Shown here: one piece after another, positions 1-6,813 of the stretch
Layout of the letters: the number at the start of each line of letters is the position of its first letter
Position numbering within the stretch: the first letter of the stretch is position 1
Assembly: GCA_017860985.1 (NCBI GenBank)
Contig: JAGFXG010000147.1
Location: forward strand, 1 to 8,470
Direction: 5' to 3'
Source of the DNA: Deltaproteobacteria bacterium
GTDB lineage: Bacteria > Desulfobacterota > Syntrophia > Syntrophales > Smithellaceae
Length of the DNA stretch: 8,470 bases
The notes under the pieces: generated by a model
Seen by the model: the letters and a program-made list of their open reading frames with translations, nothing else
Told to the model about the DNA's origin: nothing
Database searches by the model: none
Translations under genes and position numbers: made by a program

Positions 1-38
1 AAACCGATTAAAAGCGTGATCTGCATAATTTTTTTCAT
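1..38 (-). CDS. Partial gene start: N-terminus of a putative exported protein
   Basis: Only the first 12 complete codons are in the window, read from an ATG whose complement is CAT at 36-38. They translate as MKKIMQITLLIG, a lysine-rich start followed by a hydrophobic run, which is the beginning of a typical signal peptide or membrane anchor. A good Shine-Dalgarno, AGGAGA on the minus strand (complement at 49-54), sits 10 nt upstream of the ATG. The gene reads leftward out of the window and is divergent from the helicase gene. The product cannot be identified from 12 residues. Confidence rests on the combination of ribosome binding site, start codon and signal-like residues. Confidence 0.62.
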   Translation of the reverse strand, partial: MKKIMQITLLIG

Positions 39-132
39 GGTTATAATTTCTCCTAAAGCATTGAATGAATAACTATTATTTGCAGTTTTTACATGAAAAA
101 AACATGCCAGATAACAAATCAGTTAAGAATAT

Positions 133-160
133 TTTATAAGTATTAGATAATACATATAAA
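133..160. promoter_or_regulatory. 28-bp imperfect palindrome, candidate operator
   Basis: The left arm is TTTATA-A-GTATTA (133-145) and the right arm is TAATAC-A-TATAAA (148-160), separated by GA (146-147). Twelve of the 13 arm positions pair; the exception is an A opposite A. It lies in the divergent intergenic region upstream of two genes. That is where a dimeric repressor or activator site would be expected, but AT-rich DNA produces such symmetry by chance fairly readily. No known regulator motif is recognised. Confidence 0.35.
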
Positions 161-416
161 TTAATTATTTATGGTGATGGTGTTCTTTGGTGGACAGCAT
201 TAAAAAACTCATTCTGTTGAAAGAAACGTTCAATGCTGATTAAAAAACGAATGAAATATTTAAAACCGGAATGAGCGCAATGGACTTTCACTACTGAATG
301 GTTTTCCTTTCACGGGCATTATGCTAAAAGCATTCCATGGTGATGGAAAAACGATTTCACAAAAAAATACCTTCAGGGCATAAGCATTCGCATTCCATGA
401 GGAATTCCAGACGGCC

Positions 417-423
417 GGAGGTG
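417..423 (+). promoter_or_regulatory. Ribosome binding site that decides the helicase start
   Basis: GGAGGTG with a 9-nt spacer to the ATG at 433 is a near-consensus Shine-Dalgarno. It lies inside the longer open frame that begins at 337 and argues that translation starts at 433. Confidence 0.6.
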
Positions 424-432
424 TTTTCTTTT

Positions 433-2427
433 ATGAAACCTGAAATCACGCCGCCGCTGAAGAGTGTTTTGGCTAAGATCGGGAAACCGCCATCCGAACC
501 TTTTGTGCCGGATGAATTTCAGAAACAGGCACTGGCAGCCATCAAAAAAAATGATTGTCTGGTCATTGCGCCAACCGGTTCCGGAAAAACCTGGATTGCC
601 AGGGAGGCCATTTTGTCGGTGATGGAAAAAGGCGGACGCTCGTGGTATGCCTCCCCGCTCAAGGCTCTGTCCAATTCCAAGTGGGTAGAGTTCGGCCTGC
701 ATTTCGATCCGGAGAATGTCGGCATCATCACCGGCGACACCAAGGAAAACACAGAAGCGCCGATCATTGTCGGGACGACGGAAATTCTACGCAATCAGCT
801 CTACGACGCCATGCACCGGGGGGATGATTTAAACTGCGATCTGGTGATTCTGGACGAAGCCCATTTCCTGGGCGATACCGACCGCGGTGTGGTCTGGGAA
901 GAAATTATGATCTATCTGCCGGTGCGAGTGAATCTGCTACTGCTTTCGGCGACCATCGGCAACGGCAATGAAATCGCTGCGTGGCTTGCCTCCATCCGCA
1001 AGAAAACCTGCACGGTGATCCGCGAGGAAAAACGTCCTGTGCCCCTGTATCCGATGTTCCTGCATCCATCCGGATGTCTGCATCCTTTTCTGGATGGAAA
1101 TAAAGCCGGACCGGCTGTTTGTGAGTTTTTGAAAAAAGAAAAATTCAGTCATCGGGTAAGCCGCCGTCCACCGGATTACGCGGGAATTATCCGGGTGCTG
1201 GAGCGGTTCAACCTTTTGCCGGCTATCTTTTTTTTGAAATCACGCGCGGAATGCGACACGGCGCTGTCCTGCCGGGCTGGACTTCCGCCTCTAAAAAATC
1301 CCGAAGCGTTTACCGATGATTTATACGACCTGCTGGATCGGTTTCCCTCACTGGGCAGTCACCGGCAGATCAAGGCGCTTCGGACCGCGGGTCTGGCGGC
1401 GCATCATGGCGGACAGTTGCCCGCTTGGAAACTGATGGTCGAGGAAATGATGAACCGGGGACATCTGCGGGTGATCTTTGCCACCTCCACCATTGCTGCG
1501 GGTGTGAATTTCCCCGCGCGCACCATTGTGCTATTTAACTCTGATCAGTTTAACGGCCATGATTTTGCGGCGCTGTCCGCGACCGAATTCCGGCAGATGA
1601 CCGGGCGCGCAGGCAGGCGCGGTCAGGACAACATCGGTTTTATGCTGGCGGTTACAGGCCGGTTTATGGATTTGGGACATATCCGGAAAATGCTTTCCGC
1701 CGCGCCGGAAGATATTTTAAGCCAGTTGAAAAATGACTTTGCGATGGTCTTGAACCTGCTTTTGTCCCAGACGCCGGCTGACGTGAAAAAAATATTTGAA
1801 AGATCGTTTGCGGCTTGGCAGCAAAACAAGACCAACGGACACACGGTATCCGCCGCAGCCTTACTCTGGAAGGATTTTTCCCTGCATCTGGGATTTTTAC
1901 AGCGCGAAGGTTTTGTTCACGCGTCAGGCAAACTCACCGATGATGGACGTTGGGCGGCGCGCCTCAGGCTGGATTACCCGCTATTGGTCGCCGAATGTCT
2001 GCGGGAAAACGCTTTTCCGGTGGACAATGAAAAACTGCTGGCGGCGACGGTGGCAGTTTTCGCTTATGACCGGGACGATGAAATCCAGCTGGCCACTAAA
2101 GAACTGCCGCATAAGCTGATGGCCGCCCTGCGGAAAATGCTTCTGGCCGTCCGCCCGCTGTCGCGACGATTGGAAGCCGCGGGTTTTAAAAGTCCGCAGC
2201 TTTATCAATCGGCGGGCGTGGCGATGTATTACTGGGCGCGTGGACGAAGCTGGGATGATGTCATCAAAACCACCGGCATTGCCGAAGGAGACATGGCCTC
2301 ACTGGTTTTGCGCACGGGTGATAATTTGCGGCAGATCGCTTCGCTCAAGGATACGCATCCGGAAACTGCCGCCTGCGCGATGCGGGCGAGAGAGGCGATA
2401 TTGCGAGAGCCGGTTCTCTTCCTGTAA
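433..2427 (+). CDS. Ski2-like DEAD/DEAH-box superfamily 2 helicase
   Basis: This is a predicted ATP-dependent RNA or DNA helicase of superfamily 2, closest in motif style to the Ski2/Mtr4 (Dob10-like) group. With the start at 433 it is 664 aa. Motif I APTGSGKT is at residues 46-53, motif II DEAH at 141-144, motif III SAT at 172-174, motif IV (IFFLKSRAEC) at about 265-274, motif V ATSTIAAGVNFPA at 350-362, and motif VI QMTGRAGRRGQ at 388-398. All catalytic motifs are intact. The remaining ~270 residues are alpha-helical-looking and probably form the winged-helix/ratchet region; no full-length Mtr4-type arch domain is evident. The start at 433 is preferred because GGAGGTG at 417-423 lies 9 nt upstream. 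The same frame is open to an ATG at 337 (696 aa), but that ATG has no ribosome binding site and adds a basic, low-complexity-looking leader. The substrate is unknown; RNA processing or decay is inferred from the family. The next gene is 190 bp downstream across repeats, so cotranscription is uncertain. Confidence 0.9.
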   Translation: MKPEITPPLKSVLAKIGKPPSEPFVPDEFQKQALAAIKKNDCLVIAPTGSGKTWIAREAILSVMEKGGRSWYASPLKALSNSKWVEFGLHFDPENVGIITGDTKENTEAPIIVGTTEILRNQLYDAMHRGDDLNCDLVILDEAHFLGDTDRGVVWEEIMIYLPVRVNLLLLSATIGNGNEIAAWLASIRKKTCTVIREEKRPVPLYPMFLHPSGCLHPFLDGNKAGPAVCEFLKKEKFSHRVSRRPPDYAGIIRVLERFNLLPAIFFLKSRAECDTALSCRAGLPPLKNPEAFTDDLYDLLDRFPSLGSHRQIKALRTAGLAAHHGGQLPAWKLMVEEMMNRGHLRVIFATSTIAAGVNFPARTIVLFNSDQFNGHDFAALSATEFRQMTGRAGRRGQDNIGFMLAVTGRFMDLGHIRKMLSAAPEDILSQLKNDFAMVLNLLLSQTPADVKKIFERSFAAWQQNKTNGHTVSAAALLWKDFSLHLGFLQREGFVHASGKLTDDGRWAARLRLDYPLLVAECLRENAFPVDNEKLLAATVAVFAYDRDDEIQLATKELPHKLMAALRKMLLAVRPLSRRLEAAGFKSPQLYQSAGVAMYYWARGRSWDDVIKTTGIAEGDMASLVLRTGDNLRQIASLKDTHPETAACAMRAREAILREPVLFL

Positions 2428-2446
2428 GGTGCAAGGTGCAAGGAGC
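2426..2446 (+). repeat. Three tandem heptamers at the helicase stop codon
   Basis: AAGGTGC, AAGGTGC and AAGGAGC occupy 2426-2432, 2433-2439 and 2440-2446. The first copy overlaps the TAA stop at 2425-2427. The units resemble Shine-Dalgarno cores, but no start codon follows at a suitable distance. This is probably a short slippage-type repeat. Confidence 0.5.
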
Positions 2447-2456
2447 AGGTATTAAT

Positions 2457-2489
2457 GTGTCATTGCCCGGCTAGACCGGGCAATGACAC
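2457..2489. repeat. Perfect 14-bp inverted repeat (GTCATTGC-family element)
   Basis: GTGTCATTGCCCGG (2457-2470) is followed by the loop CTAGA (2471-2475) and the exact reverse complement CCGGGCAATGACAC (2476-2489). RNA from either strand would form a very stable hairpin. Neither side carries the T-run of a canonical intrinsic terminator. The first 15 bases (2456-2470) recur exactly at 3807-3821, so this is best read as a dispersed palindromic repeat that may also affect mRNA stability or termination. The ATG at 2483 lies inside its right arm. Confidence 0.8.
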
Positions 2490-2511
2490 TAAACGAAAAA
2501 ACATTAAAAGT

Positions 2512-2565
2512 ACATTGCCACGCAGCCCAAGGGTTTGCTACCCTAAAGGGCACTCGTCGCAATGA
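2512..2565. repeat. Second GTCATTGC-family palindromic element
   Basis: The outer arms are CATTGC (2513-2518) and GCAATG (2559-2564). Nested inside is AGGGT (2530-2534) / TTGCT / ACCCT (2540-2544). Read on the minus strand it begins GTCATTGCGA and ends TGGCAATGT. This is the form of the short GTCATTGCGAG-type intergenic repeats I recall from deltaproteobacterial and other anaerobe genomes. It lies wholly upstream of the likely TPR gene start and is not expected to be coding. Confidence 0.55.
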
Positions 2566-2617
2566 CTGTGTTCTCTTTTACGATAAGTGTGGGATGGAAT
2601 TAGAAGTTCGGAAAAAT

Positions 2618-3790
2618 ATGCTGAAAAAATTATCGATCATTATTGTGCTTTTTGTTCTGTCATCCATGCCGGTATTTGTCTTTGATGCGCGCGGGAGGGA
2701 ATTGCGGACCGGCAACTACCAGGCTCATCTCATGGAGGCAATCGACAGGTCGTTTAATCTGGATGAGGCCGGAGCCGATGCCGGTTTGAAAAGGGCAGTG
2801 GAGTTGGAACCCGATAACCCGACCGGATACGCCCTTGAAGCAATGCTGCATATGTTTGCTTATGAAATGTGCTTCAGTCTTGAAAAGCGTCAAAAAGAAA
2901 AAGAAGCCATCCTTTATTTTTCAGAAGAAGCGGTGGTCCGGGGGAAAAAAAGGATTGCCAAAAACCCTAAAGACAGTCAAGCCTACGTAGCCATGGCCCT
3001 GGCTAAAATAGCTAAAGTTAATTTGGTTGTAAAAGAAAAAAGATACATAGCCATGACTCATGAAACCGCTAATATCTGGAGTTATCTGGAGGCGGCCAAA
3101 TCCTGTGATCCCAATAATTATGATGCCGATTTTCTCATGGGTCTCATGCATTATCATATCGATCATTTTGCCGGCGTGACCGGCTTTTTGTCTTCCTTGT
3201 TCATCACGGAGGGCGACAGGCAAAAAGGATTGGCGGAAATCCGGACAGCAGCGCAAAAAGGGTATCTGCTGAAGGAAATGGCTCGGGTCGAACTGGTATC
3301 CGTTTATCTGAACTATGAAAAACAACCGTCCAAAGCACTGCCTATTGTTCAGGGGTTGAGGAATAAATTCCCTGATAATTATAATTTTCATTTTATCTAT
3401 GCAACAGCCTTGCTTGAGTTAAACCGATTTGCCGAGGCAGAGGCCATGGCGGTGCAAATAGAGAAGAATATCAGCGGCGAAGTACCGCCCTTTATTCCTC
3501 AGCTTCAGCCACGCTATTATCAATTAATGGGAAGAATCCATTTTAAGCGGGGTGAATATGGAAGAGCAGAATCCTATTTTCAGAAAGCGATTCAGGACAA
3601 ATCATTTTATAATATTCGCACGCAGGCCCGGTCACTTTTGTATCTGGGTATGATTCACGATATCCGTCAGGAACGAAAATATGCGCAGGACTATTATAAG
3701 CGGGTGCTGAAAATTGAAGGCGCCGACGGGGCGACAAGGATTGACGCCAAAGGGTATCTTCAAACGCCTTACAGAGTAGATGGGAAGTGA
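2618..3790 (+). CDS. Exported tetratricopeptide-repeat protein
   Basis: The predicted protein is 390 aa with an N-terminal signal sequence, MLKKLSIIIVLFVLSSMP, and no lipobox cysteine, so it is likely periplasmic or anchored by an uncleaved helix. The remainder reads as degenerate TPR/Sel1-like helix pairs. Clear units are around residues 56-80, 238-282 (ending in an LNRFAEAEAM-like helix), 299-325 (YYQLMGRIHFKRGEYGRAES) and 338-366 (LLYLGMIHDIRQERKYAQDY). The family role is protein-protein scaffolding; the partner is unknown. The frame is open back to an ATG at 2483, but the extra 45 residues come from the palindromic repeats and precede the signal peptide, so they are rejected. ATG 2594 (eight residues earlier) is an alternative. 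No strong Shine-Dalgarno marks either start. The gene looks more AT-rich than its neighbours and has repeat copies on both sides. Confidence 0.75.
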   Translation: MLKKLSIIIVLFVLSSMPVFVFDARGRELRTGNYQAHLMEAIDRSFNLDEAGADAGLKRAVELEPDNPTGYALEAMLHMFAYEMCFSLEKRQKEKEAILYFSEEAVVRGKKRIAKNPKDSQAYVAMALAKIAKVNLVVKEKRYIAMTHETANIWSYLEAAKSCDPNNYDADFLMGLMHYHIDHFAGVTGFLSSLFITEGDRQKGLAEIRTAAQKGYLLKEMARVELVSVYLNYEKQPSKALPIVQGLRNKFPDNYNFHFIYATALLELNRFAEAEAMAVQIEKNISGEVPPFIPQLQPRYYQLMGRIHFKRGEYGRAESYFQKAIQDKSFYNIRTQARSLLYLGMIHDIRQERKYAQDYYKRVLKIEGADGATRIDAKGYLQTPYRVDGK

Positions 3791-3806
3791 AAACGTGACT
3801 CCCCCT

Positions 3807-3836
3807 TGTGTCATTGCCCGGTAAAGGCCTGGCAAT
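3807..3836. repeat. Partial copy of the GTCATTGC palindromic repeat
   Basis: TGTGTCATTGCCCGG (3807-3821) is identical to 2456-2470. After TAAAG (3822-3826), GCCTGGCAAT (3827-3836) gives a degraded right arm, so the hairpin is weaker than at 2457-2489. It fills most of the 76-bp spacer between the TPR gene and uvrB. No T-run follows that would make it a canonical terminator. Confidence 0.65.
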
Positions 3837-3866
3837 TCAGAAATCATTTATGGTTATCAGAATTTT

Positions 3867-4766
3867 ATGGAAAAATTTTCACTCATCACGGATTTTATTC
3901 CCAGCGGCGATCAGCCGCAGGCCATCGACAAACTGACCGAGGGACTGGCAGCAGGGAAGGGGCATCAGGTGCTCCTGGGCGTTACCGGTTCGGGCAAAAC
4001 CTTCACCATTGCCAATGTCATTGCCCGTGCTCAGCGTACGGCACTGATTATCGCGCATAATAAAACACTGGCCGCGCAACTGTATGAAGAATTCAAAGGC
4101 CTTTTTCCCGATAACGCCGTGGAATACTTTGTAAGCTATTACGACTACTACCAGCCGGAAGCCTACCTGCCCACAACGGACACTTACATTGAAAAAGATT
4201 CCGCCATCAACGAGGAAATCGACAAGCTGCGCCATGCCGCCACGCACGCGCTTTTGACGCGGCGCGACGTCATTATTGTGGCCAGTGTTTCCTGCATCTA
4301 CGGCCTGGGTTCCCCCGAATCGTATCTGGGCATGATAGTGCAGCTGGAAGTGGGCGGTGAAATACCGCGTGATGAGATTTTAAAAAGGCTGATTGAAATC
4401 CAGTATGAACGAAACGATATTGATTTTCACCGCGGCACGTTCCGCGTCCGCGGCGACGTCGTGGAAATCTTTCCGCCCTATGAGGACGAACAGGCGCTCC
4501 GGGTGGAATTTTTCGGCGATACGATTGAGGCGATTCACTGGATTGACCCGCTGCGCGGAAAGAAACTAGGGTCGCTTTCCAAAACCGCCGTTTACCCCGG
4601 CAGCCACTATGTGACTACAAAGGATAATCTCAAAAGAGCGACGGCCGATATTCGCGCGGAACTGGCCGAGACACTGGCCCGATATAAAGAACAGAATATG
4701 ATGCTCGAATCTCAGCGCCACGAACAGCGCACAAATTACGAACTGGAAATGATCGAACGGCGATAG
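3867..4766 (+). pseudogene. uvrB: UvrB N-terminal fragment (domains 1a, 2 and part of 1b)
   Basis: This is a 299-residue open fragment. Walker A GVTGSGKT is at residues 38-45, motif Ia ([10 protein letters not shown]) at about 63-72, and the DNA-clamping beta-hairpin [12 protein letters not shown] at 91-102. The UvrA-interacting domain 2 region follows, including [16 protein letters not shown] at about 192-207. The last family-like residues are NYELEMIER; the final R and the TAG arise from the wrong frame. If translated, it would lack the Walker B aspartate and glutamate and could not hydrolyse ATP. Confidence 0.85.
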
Positions 4767-4770
4767 ATCA
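4745..4770 (+). other. Deletion junction and frameshift inside uvrB
   Basis: Left of the junction the phase-0 codons read E-M-I-E-R (ATG at 4749-4751). Right of it the phase-1 codons AAC GGC GAT AGA TCA (4756-4770) read N-G-D-R-S. AACGG at 4756-4760 can be assigned to either side, consistent with a deletion between short direct repeats. The missing length must be 2 modulo 3 and about 150-160 bp by comparison with remembered family sequences. Confidence 0.75.
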
Positions 4771-5700
4771 CGCAAGGAAACACTCGTTAAATACGGGTTC
4801 AGGCTGCCTTCCGCCCTGGATAACCGGCCATTGCGGTTTGAAGAATATGAGGCGCTGCCCAATCAGCGAATTTATATTTCAGCCACACCGGCCGTCTATG
4901 AAACCGAAAAGGCAAACGGCATCCGCGTGGAACAAATCATCCGCCCGACGGGCCTGATGGACCCTGAAATCGAAATCAAACCCGCTTCACAACAAGTGGA
5001 TGATCTGCTCGAAGAAATACGCCTACGCGTCAAGAAAGAGGAAAGAGTTCTGGTGACCACGCTGACCAAACGCATGGCGGAAAATTTAACGGACTATTAC
5101 AGCGGCCTCGGCATCCGCGTGCGTTATCTGCATTCCGATATTCATACCCTAGAACGGGTCAGCATCATCCGTGATCTGCGCCTGGGTGAGTTCGATGTGC
5201 TGGTCGGTGTCAATCTGCTGCGCGAGGGTCTGGATATCCCCGAAGTGTCGCTTGTGGCCATTCTCGACGCGGACAAGGAAGGATTTCTGCGTTCCGAACG
5301 ATCGCTCATCCAGACCAGCGGCCGCGCCGCGCGCAACGTCGGCGGCAAGGTCATCATGTATGCCGATAAAATCACCAGATCCATTCAGGCCTGTCTTGAC
5401 GAAACCAAACGCCGCCGCATCATTCAGGCCCGGTATAACGAAGAGAATAACATCACGCCCGAAACCATCAAAAAATCGATCAGCAATATTCTGGGCTCCA
5501 TATACGAAGCCGATTATATGACCGTGCCGGTAGATGCCAAAGGCAGGGCCATTCCCGCCCGGGAAGAAGATTTGCCCGCGCTCATTAAAAATCTGACGGC
5601 GGAAATGAAGCAGGCGGCCAAGAACCTGGAGTTTGAAAAAGCGGCCGCTCTGCGCGATGAAATCAAAGAACTAAACAAAATCCTGCTGGAAATGGGGTGA
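4753..5700 (+). pseudogene. uvrB: UvrB C-terminal fragment (domain 3 and UVR motif)
   Basis: This phase is open from 4753, just after an in-phase TGA at 4750-4752, and reads [16 protein letters not shown], recognisably UvrB. No ATG lies at the start; the first plausible initiator is TTG at 4831, which codes leucine in intact UvrB. With residues counted from 4831, motif III SATP is at 17-20, motif [15 protein letters not shown] at 126-139, and motif [11 protein letters not shown] at 161-169. The coiled UVR motif that contacts UvrC is at about 248-284. All are intact, so only the lesion at about 4750-4764 prevents a full-length protein. Confidence 0.83.
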
Positions 5701-5724
5701 AACCTTTGAATTTCTGTGTTTCCC

Positions 5725-5763
5725 GTCATTGCGGGGAGTCTACCCTGATGCTGAGCATTGCGG
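5725..5763. repeat. Degenerate GTCATTGC-family repeat
   Basis: GTCATTGC at 5725-5732 begins a stretch shaped like the other intergenic repeats: GTCATTGCGGGGAGTC, then ACCC, then GCATTGCGG ending near 5763. It includes a small perfect hairpin, ATGCT-G-AGCAT (5748-5758). It lies between the uvrB stop and the hydrolase, and its TTG at 5758 artificially extends the hydrolase frame upstream. Confidence 0.45.
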
Positions 5764-5808
5764 TTGTTGATGCGCAAAGAACAAGTCGATGTAAACAATC
5801 GGAACAAC

Positions 5809-6813
5809 ATGAAGCATAAATCCACCATACGTTGCAAAGAAATCCATCCGCATATCCACCGAATCATTCTACCGCTGCCCGGCAGGCAGCCGGGGCCGGT
5901 GAACGCGTACCTGTTCACGGGCAAACAAACAACGCTGCTCGATACCGGAACAAGAAGGACTACGCGGCACCTGGAGGAATCCCTCCGGCAGATCGGCATC
6001 GGCTTTTCCGATATCGACCGGATCATTTTGACGCACGGCCACATCGATCATTACGGCGCCGCAAGGCACGTCGTCAAACAATCATCGGGCCGCACAGCGG
6101 TGGCTGCTCACTGTGAAGACGCGCCGGTTGTCGAAACCGGCATGGAAGTTTCCGACCGGCAATTCTCGAAGTTTTACCGGCTTATGGGCGTGCCGCTGGT
6201 TTTCGAGCTTTTGTTCTATGGCATGGGACTATTCTTTTCATCGCTTGCGGAAAACTGCCGGGTTGATGTGTGCCTCTCGGATGGGGGAAAAATTCAGGTG
6301 GGAGATTATGAGGCAACGGTCATTTCAACGCCGGGACATACCAAAGGGTCCATCTGCCTTTACCTGGAAAAAGAAGGGATTCTTTTTTCCGGCGACCATA
6401 TCCTCGGCCATATCACGCCCAATGCTTTTGTCATGCTGGAATCCGATTTTGACATTCCCTGGAGGATGAGCCAGTTGGAATTCTACGATTCTCTGCGGAA
6501 AATTGAGTCGCTTGCCCCGCGCATCGTTTACCCCGCTCACGGCAAGCCCATCACCGACCTGCCCAGGACCGTCGCAATGTATAGGGAGCAGTTTTTGCTG
6601 AGGCAGGAAAAAATACTCACCATTCTGAAAAAAGGTGAATTCACGGTTTACAGCATTGCCCGCAGCCTTTTTCCGGAGATCAGCGGCAAACGCCTGCCGC
6701 TGGAAATCTTTCTTGGGGTGTCCGAGGTTTTCACACATCTGCAGGTACTGGAAAAAGACGGCATGGTTGCCTCGCACATCCGGCGGCGCAAACAGTACTA
6801 TTCGCTGAAGTAA
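5809..6813 (+). CDS. Metallo-beta-lactamase-fold hydrolase with C-terminal winged helix (LACTB2-like)
   Basis: This is a 334-aa zinc hydrolase of the MBL superfamily (glyoxalase II / LACTB2-like group). The metal-binding residues are all present: HGHIDH at residues 76-81 (HxHxDH), PGHT with His at 177, SGDH with Asp at 196, and PAHG with His at 244. After about residue 250 comes a helical linker and a winged-helix-like domain (LTILKKGEFTVYSIARSLF; FTHLQVLEKDGMVASHI) that caps the active site in this subfamily. The substrate cannot be told from sequence; family members act on thioesters, lactones or RNA. ATG 5809 is chosen because it sits just before the conserved fold and has a weak GGA at 5801-5803. 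ATG 5770 and TTG 5758 are in frame, but 5758 lies in the repeat. No signal peptide is seen, so it is cytoplasmic. Confidence 0.85.
   Translation: MKHKSTIRCKEIHPHIHRIILPLPGRQPGPVNAYLFTGKQTTLLDTGTRRTTRHLEESLRQIGIGFSDIDRIILTHGHIDHYGAARHVVKQSSGRTAVAAHCEDAPVVETGMEVSDRQFSKFYRLMGVPLVFELLFYGMGLFFSSLAENCRVDVCLSDGGKIQVGDYEATVISTPGHTKGSICLYLEKEGILFSGDHILGHITPNAFVMLESDFDIPWRMSQLEFYDSLRKIESLAPRIVYPAHGKPITDLPRTVAMYREQFLLRQEKILTILKKGEFTVYSIARSLFPEISGKRLPLEIFLGVSEVFTHLQVLEKDGMVASHIRRRKQYYSLK

Larger units (their letters stand above)
39..432. other. Divergent intergenic region, AT-rich, no gene seen
   Basis: This spacer separates the leftward partial gene from the helicase start chosen at 433 and should hold both promoters. 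Bases 60-170 are strongly AT-rich. I cannot assign -35/-10 pairs with confidence. It contains the palindrome described at 133-160. It also holds short direct repeats: ATGGTGATGG at 171-180 and 337-346, GCATTCCATG at 330-339 and 390-399, and ATTAAAAAAC near 200 and 239. Tiny open frames starting at 171 and near 233 (10-13 codons) lack ribosome binding sites and are not called. The helicase frame is open from 337, so 337-432 could alternatively be coding. Confidence 0.55.
3867..5700 (+). pseudogene. uvrB: uvrB, excinuclease ABC subunit B, disrupted by an internal frameshifting deletion
   Basis: UvrB is the damage-verification helicase of UvrABC nucleotide excision repair in the cytoplasm: it is loaded by UvrA and recruits UvrC. 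The N-terminal 299 codons (3867-4766) and the C-terminal 312 codons (4762-5700) are both unmistakable UvrB sequence in two different frames, phase 0 then phase +1. Between NYELEMIER and [10 protein letters not shown] the family normally has about 50 residues (GYCSGIENYSR through the DESH Walker B motif to IGGMY). These are absent, and the frame shift creates the TAG at 4764-4766. Restoring them would give about 660 aa, the usual UvrB length. Neither fragment could act as UvrB: one has Walker A but no motifs II-VI, the other the reverse. I see no other stop or frameshift, so the lesion is recent or is an assembly or sequencing artefact. The start at 3867 fits the family N-terminus ([17 protein letters not shown]), though no clear Shine-Dalgarno precedes it. 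Confidence 0.88.

Noticed and set aside
2457..2489. Canonical rho-independent terminator for the helicase gene
   Set aside because: The stem is strong, but no T-run follows on either strand and the arm sequence recurs elsewhere. It is better described as a repeat.
2921..3391. 156-codon antisense open frame opposite the TPR gene
   Set aside because: It is a shadow of a protein with clear TPR character on the plus strand; it has no ribosome binding site and no recognisable domain.
4750..4835. Programmed frameshift or translational restart rescuing UvrB
   Set aside because: A frameshift could join the phases, but the ~50 missing residues including Walker B would still be absent. No slippery sequence or Shine-Dalgarno precedes the TTG at 4831.
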